64,000 bases of DNA from DATKNA01 sp963755755 (GTDB lineage Bacteria; Actinomycetota; Actinomycetes; Actinomycetales; Kineosporiaceae), in NCBI GenBank assembly GCA_963755755.1, contig CAVWLJ010000014.1:62001-126000 (forward strand), given 5' to 3'. Made by a program: the position numbers and the translations under genes. Below, one piece after another: positions 36,030 to 45,869 of the stretch. Every line of letters starts with the position of its first letter. Position 1 is the stretch's first letter. The notes below the pieces were generated by a model that was not told the DNA's origin, did not search any database, and worked only from the letters and a program-made list of their open reading frames with translations.

Positions 36030-36445
36030 GCCGGCGTGCGCACGACGAAGGTGCCGTTTCTCTGTTCGTCATCGTCCTGGCGGTGGCGCTTCTGGCCGCG
36101 GTCGGTCTCGTGGTCGACGGCGGCGGGAAGATCCGGGCGCTCGAGCGCGCGGACGAGACCGCGCGGGAGGCTGCGCGTGCCGGCACGCAGATGCTCGAGG
36201 TTCCCGCTGCCGTGCGGGGCGAGTCCGTCACCGTCGAGCCGGCGGCAGCCGCGCGGGCTGCCCGCTCCTACCTCGCGGCGGCCGGTGCGGAGGGGACGGT
36301 GTCCGTCTCCGGCAGCACCGTGACGGTGTCGACCCGGGTCGTCTACCAGCCCGTCTTCCTCGGTTTCGTCGGTGTCGGCCCCGTCACTGTCACAGGTGAG
36401 GCCTCGGCGCGACCTGTCATGAGCAGCGACGAGGAGGTGCGGTGA
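36026..36445 (+). CDS. TadG-like pilus assembly protein
   Basis: 139 residues, GTG overlapping the previous stop. DEGAVSLFVIVLAVALLAAV is a processing site and helix of the TadG/RcpC-neighbour type, then VVDGGGKIRALERADETAR, the typical first segment of TadG-like proteins. It lacks the von Willebrand A domain of full TadG. Its stop overlaps the ATG of the next gene. Confidence 0.82.
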   Translation: MSRRAHDEGAVSLFVIVLAVALLAAVGLVVDGGGKIRALERADETAREAARAGTQMLEVPAAVRGESVTVEPAAAARAARSYLAAAGAEGTVSVSGSTVTVSTRVVYQPVFLGFVGVGPVTVTGEASARPVMSSDEEVR

Positions 36446-39400
36446 TGTCCGGTCCGAGGACGAGCAGGGCGGCGACGGGGAGGGGGCCGGCGCGCCGGGC
36501 GGCGATGGTCGCGTGGGCGCGTGCTCTTCTGGCCCTGGTCGTGCTGGTCGCGTTCGTCATCGGCATCCCGGTCGCGCTCGTGATGCTGGGAAGTCCCGCC
36601 CTGTACGAACTGGGGGACGTCCATCGGCTCGCCGGCGCGCTGACCGCTCCGGACGACGGCACGCTCTTCCTCGCGGTGCTCACGGTGGCGGCATGGGTGG
36701 GCTGGCTCACGTTCGCCCTGGCCGTCGTCCTGGAGATCCCCGCGCAGCTCGCGCGGAGTCCCGGTCGTCCACCTACGGGGACTCGGGGTACAGCAATCGG
36801 TCGCCGGGGGCCTGGTCGCGACGGCACTCGCCGTCGTCCTGCTGCCCGGGGCCGCGGTCGCGGCCGAGCACCCTGCCTCGACCTCCGCGGTTGCCGTCGC
36901 CCGGCCGGTGGTCCCGCCCGCACTCCGCGGCGCGAGCTCCCCTGCCGGCGCCCGCGTACCGGTCGTGGACGACACGCCCGCAGCGGACCACGGAGACGTA
37001 TACGTCGTCCAGCGCGGAGACACGCTGTGGGACATCGCCGCCGCGCGTCTCGGCGACGGGGCGCAAGTGGCGGCGCATCGCCGCGCTCAACTACGACCGT
37101 GAGCAGCCGGACGGGCGGCAGCTGGACCGCTCACACCAGCTTCTGCCCGGCTGGCGGCTGGTCCTGCCGGCGCGGGAGCATCCCTCGGGCGGCCATGAGG
37201 ACGAGGACCGGAGCACACGCGTCGTACGGCCTGGGGACACCATGTCCGGTATCGCGGCGGAGGAGCTCGGCTCGGCGGACCGCTGGCCGGAGATCGCCAG
37301 GGCCAGCGCTGGGATCGCCGAGCCGGGCGGGCAACGACTCACCGACCCGGACAAGATCCTTCCAGGCTGGACCGTTCGGATCCCGGAACGGTCGTCACCC
37401 GCGTCCGCGGCCTCCGGCCCGTCTGCTCGTGCGCCGGCGAAACACTCTCACACCGGCAGCACGAGGAGCAGCGAAGAGCCCTCCCCGTCGGTGCCCTTGG
37501 ATCCCTCATGGACGGCCGATGCGCGGACGCCCGCGCCGGCAGCCCCGACCATTCCGGCCGAGGGTGCGCGAACGGGCGGTGTCTCGGGGGCGGCAGGGCC
37601 GTCGGCTCTGCCGCCGACGCAGACGGGGGGCGACGTCGTCGAGGACGGCCCGGACGACGGCCTGCTCGCCGACGCGGCCGACGTCCGCACCCTCGCGGGT
37701 GTCGGGGCGTTGCTCGCGGCCTGCCTGGTCCTCTTCATCGGGGCGCGACGGACGCGCCAGCAGAGCCGCCGCCGGCCGGGTGAGCGCCTCCCGGTCCCGC
37801 CGCCGTCGGTGCTGGCGACCGAGGCACGCCTGCGATCGGTCGCGGATCCGGCCGGTGTCTTGCACATCGATCTCGCCCTGCGAGCGCTCGCTGCGGAGCA
37901 CCGTGCCCTCGGTCAGCCTCTGCCGGGTCTGCGGTGCGCGAGGCTCACGCGAACGCACCTGGAGCTGTGTCTGGCCGCCCCCACGGAACTGCCGCGCCCG
38001 TGGATTCCCACGAGTGACCCCACGGTCTGGGCGATGACCCACCAGGAGCTGACCGGCCAGGTCGAGACGGACATGCGCTCGCCCTACCCGGCACTCGTGA
38101 CGATCGGCCACGACCTCGAGGACGCACACGTCCTGGTCGACCTGGAGCACGCCGGTGCGCTCGCGATCGAGGGCCAAGCGGGGGACACCCTGCCCATCCT
38201 CGCCGGGGCGGCGGTGGAACTGGCGACGAGTCCGTGGGCGGACGACCTGCTCGTGACGCTGGTCGGATGCCTTCCGGATCTTCCGGCGCGAGTGACGACG
38301 GGGCGGTTGCGGCATGTGGACCGGCTGGAGCAGCTCATCGCCGAGCTGGAGGGCCGGGCCGCCGACGTCGAGCGGGTACTGCGCGATGCCGGAGTGCAGG
38401 ATCCCGCCACCGCCCGCGGCACCGGAGTCGCGGATGACGCGTGGTCACCGGAGATCGTTCTCCTGGCCGATGAGATCGCCCCAGCGCTGCGAGAGCGTCT
38501 GGAGAACGTGCTGCATCGGGTTCCTCGCGTCGGCGTCGCGGCAATGACCGCGGGCAGCTCCGTCGGCGGGTGGCACCTGCGGCTCGACCCCGCTGGAGGA
38601 CTCGCGCGACTCGAGCCGGTGGGTCTCACCCTTCGTCCGCAGCGGATCGCGGGAAGCGAGTACGAGGACGTCCTCGAACTCCTCGACAACCTCGATGCGG
38701 CACCGGTCGGGGGCCCCGGCTGGGCCTCGGGGCTGCCCAGCCTCGAGCAAGCGCTCGCCGATCTGCCCGGTCCGGCAACGGACAGCGGGGATCCACGTGA
38801 CGAGGAGCATGGCGAGGACCTGTCCACCGCCATGTCCGGCCACTCCCAATCCCCCGAGGGCTTCGACGTGACGGACCTCGCCGACGGAGCCACCACCGCG
38901 CCCGCAGCTGACGCGGCAAACCCGACGGACGACACAGGCTCCGATTCCGGCGACGTCGTCGCACTGCCCGCTCGCCCTCCGCAGGTGCGTCTGCTCGGAC
39001 CGGTCGAGGTCGTCGGTGCACTCGGGCCCGAGCCCGTCACGTTCAAGGAGGGCCGTGCCGTGGCCAGCCACCTCGGGCGGGCGACGGCTCTGGTCGCCTA
39101 CCTGGCTTGTCGCCCCCAGGGGGCGACCACCGAGCAGGTCAGTGAGGCGCTCTCACCGGTGCGCCGGCTGACGCCCGGCACCGTCTGGTCGCTGGCAAGC
39201 AGGACCCGGAAATGGCTCGGCAGCGATCCAGACGGCGCCCCTTACTTCCCGCGGACCTCGGACGCCGGTGCCCATCGCCTCCACCCCGCCGTCCGCACGG
39301 ATTGGTCGGAGTGGCTGGAGCTCGTCGGCCCCGACGTCATGGAGACCCCGCTCGCTCGCCTGCTCGACGCGCTCGCGCTCGTCCGCGGCCGACCCTTCGA

Positions 39401-39749
39401 CGGTGTCACGGAACGCCACTACGTCTGGGCCGAGCCGATCCGCCAAGACATGATCTCGGGGATCGTCGACGTCGCGCACGAGGTCGTGCGGCGTGCGCTC
39501 CTCGTCCCGGACGGTCCTGCCGCCCGCAGAGCCGTCGCCGTCGGCCGCCTCATCGATCCGACCAACGAGCTGATCTGGCGAGACGCGCTCCGGGTGGAGT
39601 ACGTCGTCGGGAGTCGGGAGAGCCGCCGGCGCCTGATCGACCAGCTGAACGCGCTCGCCGACGACCTCGAGACGGACCTCGAGCCTGAGACCGAGCAGCT
39701 CATCGCCGACCTCGAGCGGAGCCGCGTCGAACGGGTGGCCGCCCGGTGA
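36445..39749 (+). CDS. Membrane LysM and BTAD-domain regulator of Tad locus (two frameshifts)
   Basis: About 1100 residues. Three N-terminal helices (about residues 20-45, 70-100 and 110-135) put two LysM domains outside (YVVQRGDTLWDIAAARLG near 185 and VVRPGDTMSGIAAEELG near 255). A Pro/Ser-rich linker leads to a fourth helix near residue 415 (GVGALLAACLVLFIG). The cytoplasmic part of about 680 residues ends in a bacterial transcriptional activator domain with its winged helix (VRLLGPVEVVG; TALVAYLACRPQGATTEQVS) and helical repeats. Frame changes near 36755 and 37065, both in the N-terminal third. The protein therefore links peptidoglycan to a DNA-binding-type domain in one chain. A role in controlling the pilus locus is inferred from position. 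Confidence 0.8.
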
Positions 39750-39773
39750 GCCGAGGTGGGTCAGGATGGGGCC

Positions 39774-40130
39774 ATGAGCGTCGCCGTCGAGCTGCAGAAG
39801 CTCCTCGAGGTCGCAGCCGGCTTCCGGACCGTGCCGCTGCTGCTCACGACCGACCAGGACGGCCGACCGCGAGCCTCCGCGGTCGGGGTGACCTGGGAGG
39901 GGGAGGTCGCCACCATCCGGGCCGGTCATCGGTCCGTCGCGAACGCGGAGCAGCGACAGCTCGTCAGCCTGCTCTGGCCGGCGCCGCCCGATGAGCGCTT
40001 CGCCCTGTTCGTCGACGGCGTCGTCGAGGCCATCCGGCCGGACCCGGCCGAGTCGGGGCCCAAGGCCGGCGGCTTCGTCACGATGCGGGCCACCAAGGGC
40101 GTGCTGCACGTGGTCGATCGCCCGCACTGA
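39774..40130 (+). CDS. Pyridoxamine 5'-phosphate oxidase family protein
   Basis: 118 residues with a single split-barrel flavin-binding domain: VPLLLTTDQDGRPRASAVGV at residues 20-39 is the usual first strand pair, then ATIRAGHRSVANAEQRQLVS. Too short and too divergent for the PLP-synthesis enzyme PdxH. Homologues bind FMN, F420 or haem. It starts 25 bp after the Tad locus, so it may be read through from it. Confidence 0.7.
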   Translation: MSVAVELQKLLEVAAGFRTVPLLLTTDQDGRPRASAVGVTWEGEVATIRAGHRSVANAEQRQLVSLLWPAPPDERFALFVDGVVEAIRPDPAESGPKAGGFVTMRATKGVLHVVDRPH

Positions 40131-40329
40131 CGCGGGCGACCGACCACCGCGTGATTGCCCGAGGCGGCGAACCAGGCGCAGCCGGGAGCGAGTGCCGATC
40201 GCCGCAGCGAGCACCGCGACGAGCGGCAGTCCCACGGCGAGCAGCGCGAGCCGGTCCCACGGGGCACGAAGTGCCAGCTCGGCACGTGCAGCGCCGCACC
40301 GACCGGCCCGGATCGGCGAGCCGGGCCCG

Positions 40330-41313
40330 TCAGGACGCGGCGACGAGCAGGATCTTGCCCACGTGCTCCGACGACTCCATGCGCCGGTGCGCGTCCGCGG
40401 CCTTCGCGAGCGGGAACGTCGTGTCGACGACCGGGCGCACCAGGCCCTCCGCGACGAGGGGCCAGACGTGCTCGACGACGCTCGCGACGATCGCCGCCTT
40501 CTCGTCGCTCGGCCGCGCCCGCAGGGACGTCGCGAGCACCGCCGCCCGCTTCGCCATGAGGACGCCGAGGTTCAACTCCGCCCGGGTGCCGCCCTGCATG
40601 CCGATGACGACGATCCGGCCGTTCGTGGCGAGCACGTCGAGGTTGCGCGCCAGGTAGGCGGCGCCCATGTTGTCGAGCACGACGTCCGCGCCCGCGCCGT
40701 CGGTCGCGGCCTTCACCTCGGCGACGAAGTCCTGCTCGCGGTAGTTGACGAGGATCTGCGCGCCGAGCCTCGCGCAGGCCTCGAGCTTGGCCGCCGACCC
40801 CGCCGTCACCGCCACCCGCGCGCCGATCCGACGCGCCAGCTGGATCGCCATGGTCCCGATGCCGCTCGACCCTCCGTGCACGAGCAGCGTCTCGTCGGGG
40901 CGCAGGCCCGCCAGCATGAAGACGTTGCTCCAAACCGTGCACGCCACCTCGGGCAGCGCGGCCGCCTCGACGAGCGAGACGCCGTGCGGCACCGGCAGCA
41001 GCTGGCCGGCGGGCACCGCCACCTGCTCGGCGTAGCCACCACCGCTCAGCAAGGCGCAGGCCTCGTCGCCGACCGACCACTCCGTCACGCCCTCGCCGAT
41101 CGCGATCACCCGGCCGCTGCACTCCAGGCCGGGCCAGTGCGGTGCTCCGGTGGGCGGCGGGTAGTGCCCCTGGCGTTGCAGGAGGTCCGCCCGGTTGATC
41201 CCGGCGGCGACGACCTCGAGGACGACCTCGTCCGGCCCTGCGACAGGGTCGGGGACGTCAGCCTCGACGAGCGCGTCCGGCCCGCCAGGGTTGTCGACGA
41301 CGATCGCGCGCAT
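40330..41313 (-). CDS. NAD(P)H-quinone oxidoreductase, zeta-crystallin/PIG3 type
   Basis: Intact 327 residues of the medium-chain dehydrogenase superfamily. N-terminal AGINRADLLQRQGHYPPP is typical of the PIG3 group of quinone oxidoreductases, with no zinc ligands, and LLVHGGSSGIGTMAIQLARR near residue 150 is the NADPH Rossmann motif. Expected to reduce quinones with NADPH. Divergent direction from the Tad locus; the 199 bp to the previous gene contain only a possible permease fragment. Confidence 0.9.
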   Translation of the reverse strand: MRAIVVDNPGGPDALVEADVPDPVAGPDEVVLEVVAAGINRADLLQRQGHYPPPTGAPHWPGLECSGRVIAIGEGVTEWSVGDEACALLSGGGYAEQVAVPAGQLLPVPHGVSLVEAAALPEVACTVWSNVFMLAGLRPDETLLVHGGSSGIGTMAIQLARRIGARVAVTAGSAAKLEACARLGAQILVNYREQDFVAEVKAATDGAGADVVLDNMGAAYLARNLDVLATNGRIVVIGMQGGTRAELNLGVLMAKRAAVLATSLRARPSDEKAAIVASVVEHVWPLVAEGLVRPVVDTTFPLAKAADAHRRMESSEHVGKILLVAAS

Positions 41314-41363
41314 GCTCCGGACCCTACGGGCGGCGTCGTCGCCCTGCGCGGTGATCGACGCCG

Positions 41364-41978
41364 TCAGCAGCCATCGGCGGAGGACGGCGTGGCGCCGAGC
41401 AACCGGGCCGCGGCTTCCAGGTCCTCCGGCGTGTCCAGGTCGAGGGCGGCGCGGGCGCCGACAGGCACCCGCCCGAGCTTCAACCCCGCGACGAGGTCCC
41501 GCACCCGGGCCCCCACCGGATCTCCCAGGGCGACCAGCGCCCCCCGCAGCGCGGGGACGCGGTAGGCACCGAGCAGCAGTTGGTCGCGACCGGACGGGTC
41601 GACGCCGATCACCCCCTCCACCCCGTCGGTCAGGGCCGCGAGCAATGCCGGCACGGCCTCGCCGGCGAAGGGCGCGTCCCCGGCGCCGAGCACGACCACG
41701 TCGACCGAGGGGCCCAGCCGGCCGAGTCCTGCCGCGACGCCTGCCACCGGTCCCCCTCCGGCCGGCTCCTCCCGCACCCATCTCACGCCGGGCAGCACCG
41801 CGGCGTCCGAGCGCGGGCCGGCCACGACCGCGTCCGCGAACCCCACCCCCGCCCCGGCGACGAGACCACGGGCGGCGTGCTCCAGCACCGGCCGCCCGTC
41901 GAGCAGGGCAGCCGTCTTGTCCCGGCCCCCCCAGCGCCGCGAGGCGCCGCCGGCGAGGACGATCACCGCTACGCGCAC
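41364..41978 (-). CDS. mobA: Molybdenum cofactor guanylyltransferase-like protein
   Basis: 204 residues from a GTG. VIVLAGGASRRWGGRDKTA carries the LAGG-x-S-x-R-x-G-x-DK signature of nucleotidyltransferases such as MobA, which attaches GMP to molybdopterin; VDVVVLGAGDAPF is the metal-binding Asp strand (usually CDxP). The C-terminal LDLDTPEDLEAAARLL is typical of MobA. A related NTP transferase with another substrate is possible. It is divergent from a cobalamin riboswitch. Confidence 0.75.
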   Translation of the reverse strand: MRVAVIVLAGGASRRWGGRDKTAALLDGRPVLEHAARGLVAGAGVGFADAVVAGPRSDAAVLPGVRWVREEPAGGGPVAGVAAGLGRLGPSVDVVVLGAGDAPFAGEAVPALLAALTDGVEGVIGVDPSGRDQLLLGAYRVPALRGALVALGDPVGARVRDLVAGLKLGRVPVGARAALDLDTPEDLEAAARLLGATPSSADGC

Positions 41979-42002
41979 CCCTCCAGTGTGGGGTGGAAAA
42001 GC

Positions 42003-42131
42003 GGTAGGGTCGGTCGTCGGCTTTCGGGCCGACAGGCGCAGACCAGCGAAGCCGGTGCGAGTCCGGCGCTGTCCCGCAACTGTGAGCGCACCTCCGTGGA
42101 GGGGCGCGAGCCAGGTCGCCTGCCTGCGCCG
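42003..42131 (+). ncRNA. Cobalamin (B12) riboswitch
   Basis: The conserved core is readable: GAAGCCGGTGCGAGTCCGGC (42048-42067), then GCTGTCCCGCAACTGTGAGC (the B12 box region, 42068-42088) and closing GAGCCAGGTCGCCTGCC (from about 42108). It ends about 80 nt before the start of btuF. Binding of adenosylcobalamin should reduce expression of the transporter operon. Boundaries are approximate. Confidence 0.92.
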
Positions 42132-42212
42132 GTCCTCGACCCTCGAGGTAAGGGTCGCGCGACGGGCGAGGGACCCGCGTGCGGTCCTGCCCCCGTCCGC
42201 CCGGAGCACCCC

Positions 42213-43169
42213 ATGTCCAGCACCACCCCACCACGTCGATCGCGCCTGGCGCTGCTCGCCGTCCCGGTCCTCGCGCTCGCCGTCGCCTGCGGCTCGTCCA
42301 GCACGCCCACCACCTCGACGAGCGTGACCAGCTCGGTCGCGAGCCAGTCGGCGGCCTATCCGGTGACGGTCCAGGGCTCGAACGGCTCCGTCACGGTCAC
42401 CGCCCAGCCCAAGCGCATCGTCTCCCTGTCGGCCGCCGAGACCGAGATCCTCTGGTCCATCGGCGCCGGCTCGCAGGTCGTCGCGGTCGACGACCAGTCG
42501 AACTACCCGCAGGGCGTCCCCACCACGAAGCTGTCGGCCTACAAGCCGAACGCCGAGGCGATCGCCGGGTACAACCCGGACCTCGTCGTCCTCTCCGACG
42601 ACCAGAACGGGATCGTCGGCGCGCTCGCCAAGCTCAAGATCCCCACCCTGCAGCTCACGGCCCCGCAGACCCTGGACGCCAGCTATACCCAGTTCACGAC
42701 CTTGGGCAAGGCCACCGGGCACGAGGCCGAGTCGACGAAGGAGGCGCAGGCCGTCAAGGACCGGATCGCGGCCGCGGTCGCGTCCGTCCCGAAGGCGAAC
42801 AAGCAGCTCAGCGTCTACCACGAGCTCGAGCAGGACTACTACTCAGCGACGAGCAAGACGTTCATCGGCAGCGTCTACAGCCTCTTCGGGCTGAAGAACA
42901 TCGCCGACGCCGCCAAGGGCGCGGACAGCGGCTACCCGCAGCTCTCCGCGGAGTACGTCGTGCAGCAGGCGCCGGACCTCATCGTGCTCGCCGACACGAA
43001 GTGCTGCGGCCAGACGCCGCAGAGCGTGGCCAAGCGGCCCGCCTTCTCGACGATCCCCGCAGTGAAGGACAACAAGATCATCGCTGCGGACGACGACATC
43101 GTCTCGCGGTGGGGTCCGCGGACCGCCGACTTCGCCGAGCTCGTCGCCAGGGCGCTGGGAGGCCGGTGA
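42213..43169 (+). CDS. btuF: Cobalamin ABC transporter substrate-binding lipoprotein
   Basis: 318 residues. A lipoprotein signal (VPVLALAVACGSS, lipobox LAVAC) and a Ser/Thr-rich linker precede a periplasmic-binding-type domain of the helical-backbone class: PKRIVSLSAAETEILWSIGA is the BtuF/FhuD start. Placed directly under a cobalamin riboswitch and in front of permease, ATPase and CbiZ genes, so vitamin B12 or cobinamide is the likely ligand. In the N-terminal motif the substrate specificity itself cannot be read. Confidence 0.9.
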   Translation: MSSTTPPRRSRLALLAVPVLALAVACGSSSTPTTSTSVTSSVASQSAAYPVTVQGSNGSVTVTAQPKRIVSLSAAETEILWSIGAGSQVVAVDDQSNYPQGVPTTKLSAYKPNAEAIAGYNPDLVVLSDDQNGIVGALAKLKIPTLQLTAPQTLDASYTQFTTLGKATGHEAESTKEAQAVKDRIAAAVASVPKANKQLSVYHELEQDYYSATSKTFIGSVYSLFGLKNIADAAKGADSGYPQLSAEYVVQQAPDLIVLADTKCCGQTPQSVAKRPAFSTIPAVKDNKIIAADDDIVSRWGPRTADFAELVARALGGR

Positions 43170-43188
43170 CGGTGGAGCACGTGACGGC

Positions 43189-44283
43189 GTGGTAGGTCAC
43201 AGCCTGGTCCGGGGCGGCCCGGGTCCCTCGACGGACCCGGCCGTCCTGGACGGCATGTGGCGACGGCGTGCGGTGTCCCTGGCCGTGGCCGGGGCGCTCC
43301 TCGTCGCCTCGATCCTGCTGGCCGTCGGCGTCGGAGCGATCCCGCTCGCCCCGGATCGCGTCGTCGCCACCCTCCTGCACAGCATCGGCCTGGACGTCGG
43401 CGACCCGCTCGGCGGCGTCCAGGCCCAGATCCTGCTCGAGCTCCGGCTGCCGCGCGTGCTGCTCGTCGCCCTGGTCGGCGGCGTCCTCGCCGTGGCCGGG
43501 GCCACCTACCAGGGCGTCTTCCGGAACCCGCTGGCCGATCCCTACCTCCTGGGGTCGGCTGCCGGCGCCGGCCTCGGCGCGACGCTCGTCATCGCCTATC
43601 TGCCGCACGGCTCCGGCCCGCTCAGCACCGTGCCGATCGCGGCCTTCGCCGGCGCGCTGGCCGGCGTCGGGCTCGCCTACCTCCTGGGCACGCTCGCCTC
43701 CCGGGCCGGGGGCGGCGGCACCGTCACGCTCCTGCTCGCCGGCGTCGCGGTCGCGTCGTTCCTCACCGCCGTCCAGACGTTCGTCCAGCAGGCGCACGCC
43801 GATGACCTGCTCACGGTCTACTCATGGATCCTCGGGCAGCTCGGCGACGCCAGCTGGAGCCAGCTCGGGCTCGCGGCGCCCTACGCCGCCCTGGCGGTCG
43901 CCGTCCTGCTCGGCTCGACCCGCGCCCTCGACGTCCTCGCCGTCGGCGACGAGGAGGCCGCCACGCTGGGCATCCGGCCCCAGCGGGTGCGTCTCGTCGT
44001 TCTTATAGCCGCGTCGCTCGCGACCGCCGCCGCCGTCGCGGTCAGCGGGCTCATCGGGTTCGTCGGGCTCGTCGTGCCGCACATCGTCCGCCGCCTCGCC
44101 GGTGGCTCCTATCGGGTGGTCGTTCCCGTCTCGCTGCTGGGCGGAGCCGCGTTCCTGGTGCTCGCGGATCTCGTGGCGCGTACCGTCATCGCTCCGGGCG
44201 AGCTGCCGATCGGGGTCGTCACCGCGTTCGTGGGCGCGCCGTTCTTCGCGGCGCTCCTCCGGACGAGTGGCGGGTCGGGTTGA
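43189..44283 (+). CDS. btuC: Cobalamin ABC transporter permease
   Basis: 364 residues, about ten membrane helices of the FecCD/BtuC family. LRLPRVLLVALVGGVLAVAG with TYQGVFRNPLADPYLLG is the family hallmark between TM2 and TM3, and SGLIGFVGLVVPHIVRRLAG carries the coupling loop to the ATPase. GTG start 19 bp after btuF; an ATG at 43255 would give a shorter protein without the hydrophilic leader. Confidence 0.9.
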   Translation: MVGHSLVRGGPGPSTDPAVLDGMWRRRAVSLAVAGALLVASILLAVGVGAIPLAPDRVVATLLHSIGLDVGDPLGGVQAQILLELRLPRVLLVALVGGVLAVAGATYQGVFRNPLADPYLLGSAAGAGLGATLVIAYLPHGSGPLSTVPIAAFAGALAGVGLAYLLGTLASRAGGGGTVTLLLAGVAVASFLTAVQTFVQQAHADDLLTVYSWILGQLGDASWSQLGLAAPYAALAVAVLLGSTRALDVLAVGDEEAATLGIRPQRVRLVVLIAASLATAAAVAVSGLIGFVGLVVPHIVRRLAGGSYRVVVPVSLLGGAAFLVLADLVARTVIAPGELPIGVVTAFVGAPFFAALLRTSGGSG

Positions 44284-44295
44284 GGTCTGGCACTC

Positions 44296-45171
44296 ATGTC
44301 TTTCGGGGGCGAACATCACAGAATGACCGGAAAGGGGCGGGCTGCTGTGGGCGACTCGTGGGCGGGGACGTCCTGGGCCGGTGCCCTGCTCGAGGTCCGG
44401 GGGCTCGGGGTTCGCAAGGGCAGGGCGCGGCTCCTCGACGCGGTCGACCTCGAGGCGGAGCCCCGCTCGTGGACGGCGGTGGTCGGTCCCAACGGCGCGG
44501 GCAAGTCCACGCTCCTGCGCTGCGTCGCCGGCCTGCAGCGGCACGACGGCCGCGTGCTCGTCGACGGCCACGACGTCACGGCGCTCTCCCCGCGCGAGCG
44601 GGCCCGGGAGGTCGGGTACGCGCCGCAGATCCCGGTGCTCCCTGAGGCGGTCACGGTCGCCGAGTACGTCCTGCTGGGCCGCACGCCGTACCGCCCCCTC
44701 CTCGCCGGGCCGCGCCGGGAGGACCGCGACGTCGTCGAGGCCGCGCTCGACCGACTCGACCTCGGCCCGCTCGCCGGCCGCACGCTCCGCACGCTCTCCG
44801 GCGGCGAGCGGCAACGGGCCGTGCTCGCCCGTGCGCTCGCGCAGCAGCCGCGCCTGCTCCTGCTCGACGAGCCCACCGCCTCCCTCGACCTCGGCCACGC
44901 GCAGACCGTGCTCGAGATCGTCGACGAGCTCCGCCGCGAGCACGGCCTCACCGTCGTCACGACGCTGCACGACCTCGTGCTCGCCGGGCAGTACGCCGAC
45001 CGCCTCGTGCTCCTCGCCGAGGGTCGGGTCGCCGCCGCCGGCCGGCCGCAGGAGGTGCTGACGAGTGCCGCGCTGGCCCGGCACTACGGCGCCACGGCCG
45101 AGGTGACGCCGGACGGGTCGGGCGTGCGCGTGCACCCCGTACGCCCGTCGCTGCTGCGCAGCGTGCCGTGA
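44296..45171 (+). CDS. btuD: Cobalamin ABC transporter ATPase
   Basis: 291 residues. Walker A VVGPNGAGKSTLLRCVAGL, Q loop in VGYAPQIPVL, signature LSGGERQRAVLARALAQQPR, Walker B LLLLDEPTASLDLGH and the switch His in TTLHDL are all intact. The ATG at 44296 lies 12 bp after the permease; later starts (ATG at 44323) would only trim the leader. Powers BtuFC import. Confidence 0.92.
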   Translation: MSFGGEHHRMTGKGRAAVGDSWAGTSWAGALLEVRGLGVRKGRARLLDAVDLEAEPRSWTAVVGPNGAGKSTLLRCVAGLQRHDGRVLVDGHDVTALSPRERAREVGYAPQIPVLPEAVTVAEYVLLGRTPYRPLLAGPRREDRDVVEAALDRLDLGPLAGRTLRTLSGGERQRAVLARALAQQPRLLLLDEPTASLDLGHAQTVLEIVDELRREHGLTVVTTLHDLVLAGQYADRLVLLAEGRVAAAGRPQEVLTSAALARHYGATAEVTPDGSGVRVHPVRPSLLRSVP

Positions 45172-45869
45172 CCGCCCCCGTCCGCCTGCTCGAGCGGCAG
45201 GAGGGCGACCGGCTGTGGCCGACCCTCGTCTGGGACGCCGGCCCCGGCTGGCGCGCCATCTCCTCCGCCCTGCTCGGCGGCGGACTGCGGCCGTGTGCCT
45301 GGTGGCTCGACGCGCAGGTGGACAAGGAGTACTTCCACCCCGATCCGCTCGCGCACGCCCGGCAGATCGCGGCCGGCCTCGGGCTCGAGCCGGACGCCGG
45401 CGTCGGCATGCTCACCGCGGCCGACGTGCGCCGATGGACGGCCGCTACGGACGACGGGGTCCGTGTCGCCGCGACCGTCGGGCTCGGCCTGCCGGTGCCG
45501 GCCGCCGTGACTGCGGAGGCGGCCGCTCGCGAGACCGCCGAGCGGGTCGGCACGATCAACCTCCTGGTCGTCGTCCCGGTGCCGCTCTCGGACGCCGCCC
45601 TCGTCAACGCGGTCGTCACGGCGACCGAGGCCAAGGCGCAGGCGCTCGCCGAGGCCGGCGTCCCGGGCACGGGCACCTCCTCCGACTCGCTCTGCGTCGC
45701 GTGCCCGGAGCCGCACGCAGGGGACGTCGCCGAGCCCTACGGCGGTCCGCGGTCCACGTGGGGCGCCCGGCTGGCCCGTGCCGTGCACGCGGCCGTCGCC
45801 GCGGGTACGGCCGACTGGTACCGGATGTCGGGGGACGTGTCGGACGCCGGTGGCAGGATCGGGTCATGA
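45168..45869 (+). CDS. cbiZ: Adenosylcobinamide amidohydrolase CbiZ
   Basis: 233 residues, GTG overlapping the btuD stop by 4 bp. VGLGLPVPAAVTAEAAAR, TINLLVVVPVPLSDAALVNA and GTSSDSLCVACPE fit the CbiZ family, which removes the aminopropanol arm from (pseudo)cobalamin or adenosylcobinamide so that it can be salvaged as adenosylcobyric acid. Its place in the B12 operon supports remodelling of imported corrinoids. Confidence 0.9.
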   Translation: MTAPVRLLERQEGDRLWPTLVWDAGPGWRAISSALLGGGLRPCAWWLDAQVDKEYFHPDPLAHARQIAAGLGLEPDAGVGMLTAADVRRWTAATDDGVRVAATVGLGLPVPAAVTAEAAARETAERVGTINLLVVVPVPLSDAALVNAVVTATEAKAQALAEAGVPGTGTSSDSLCVACPEPHAGDVAEPYGGPRSTWGARLARAVHAAVAAGTADWYRMSGDVSDAGGRIGS

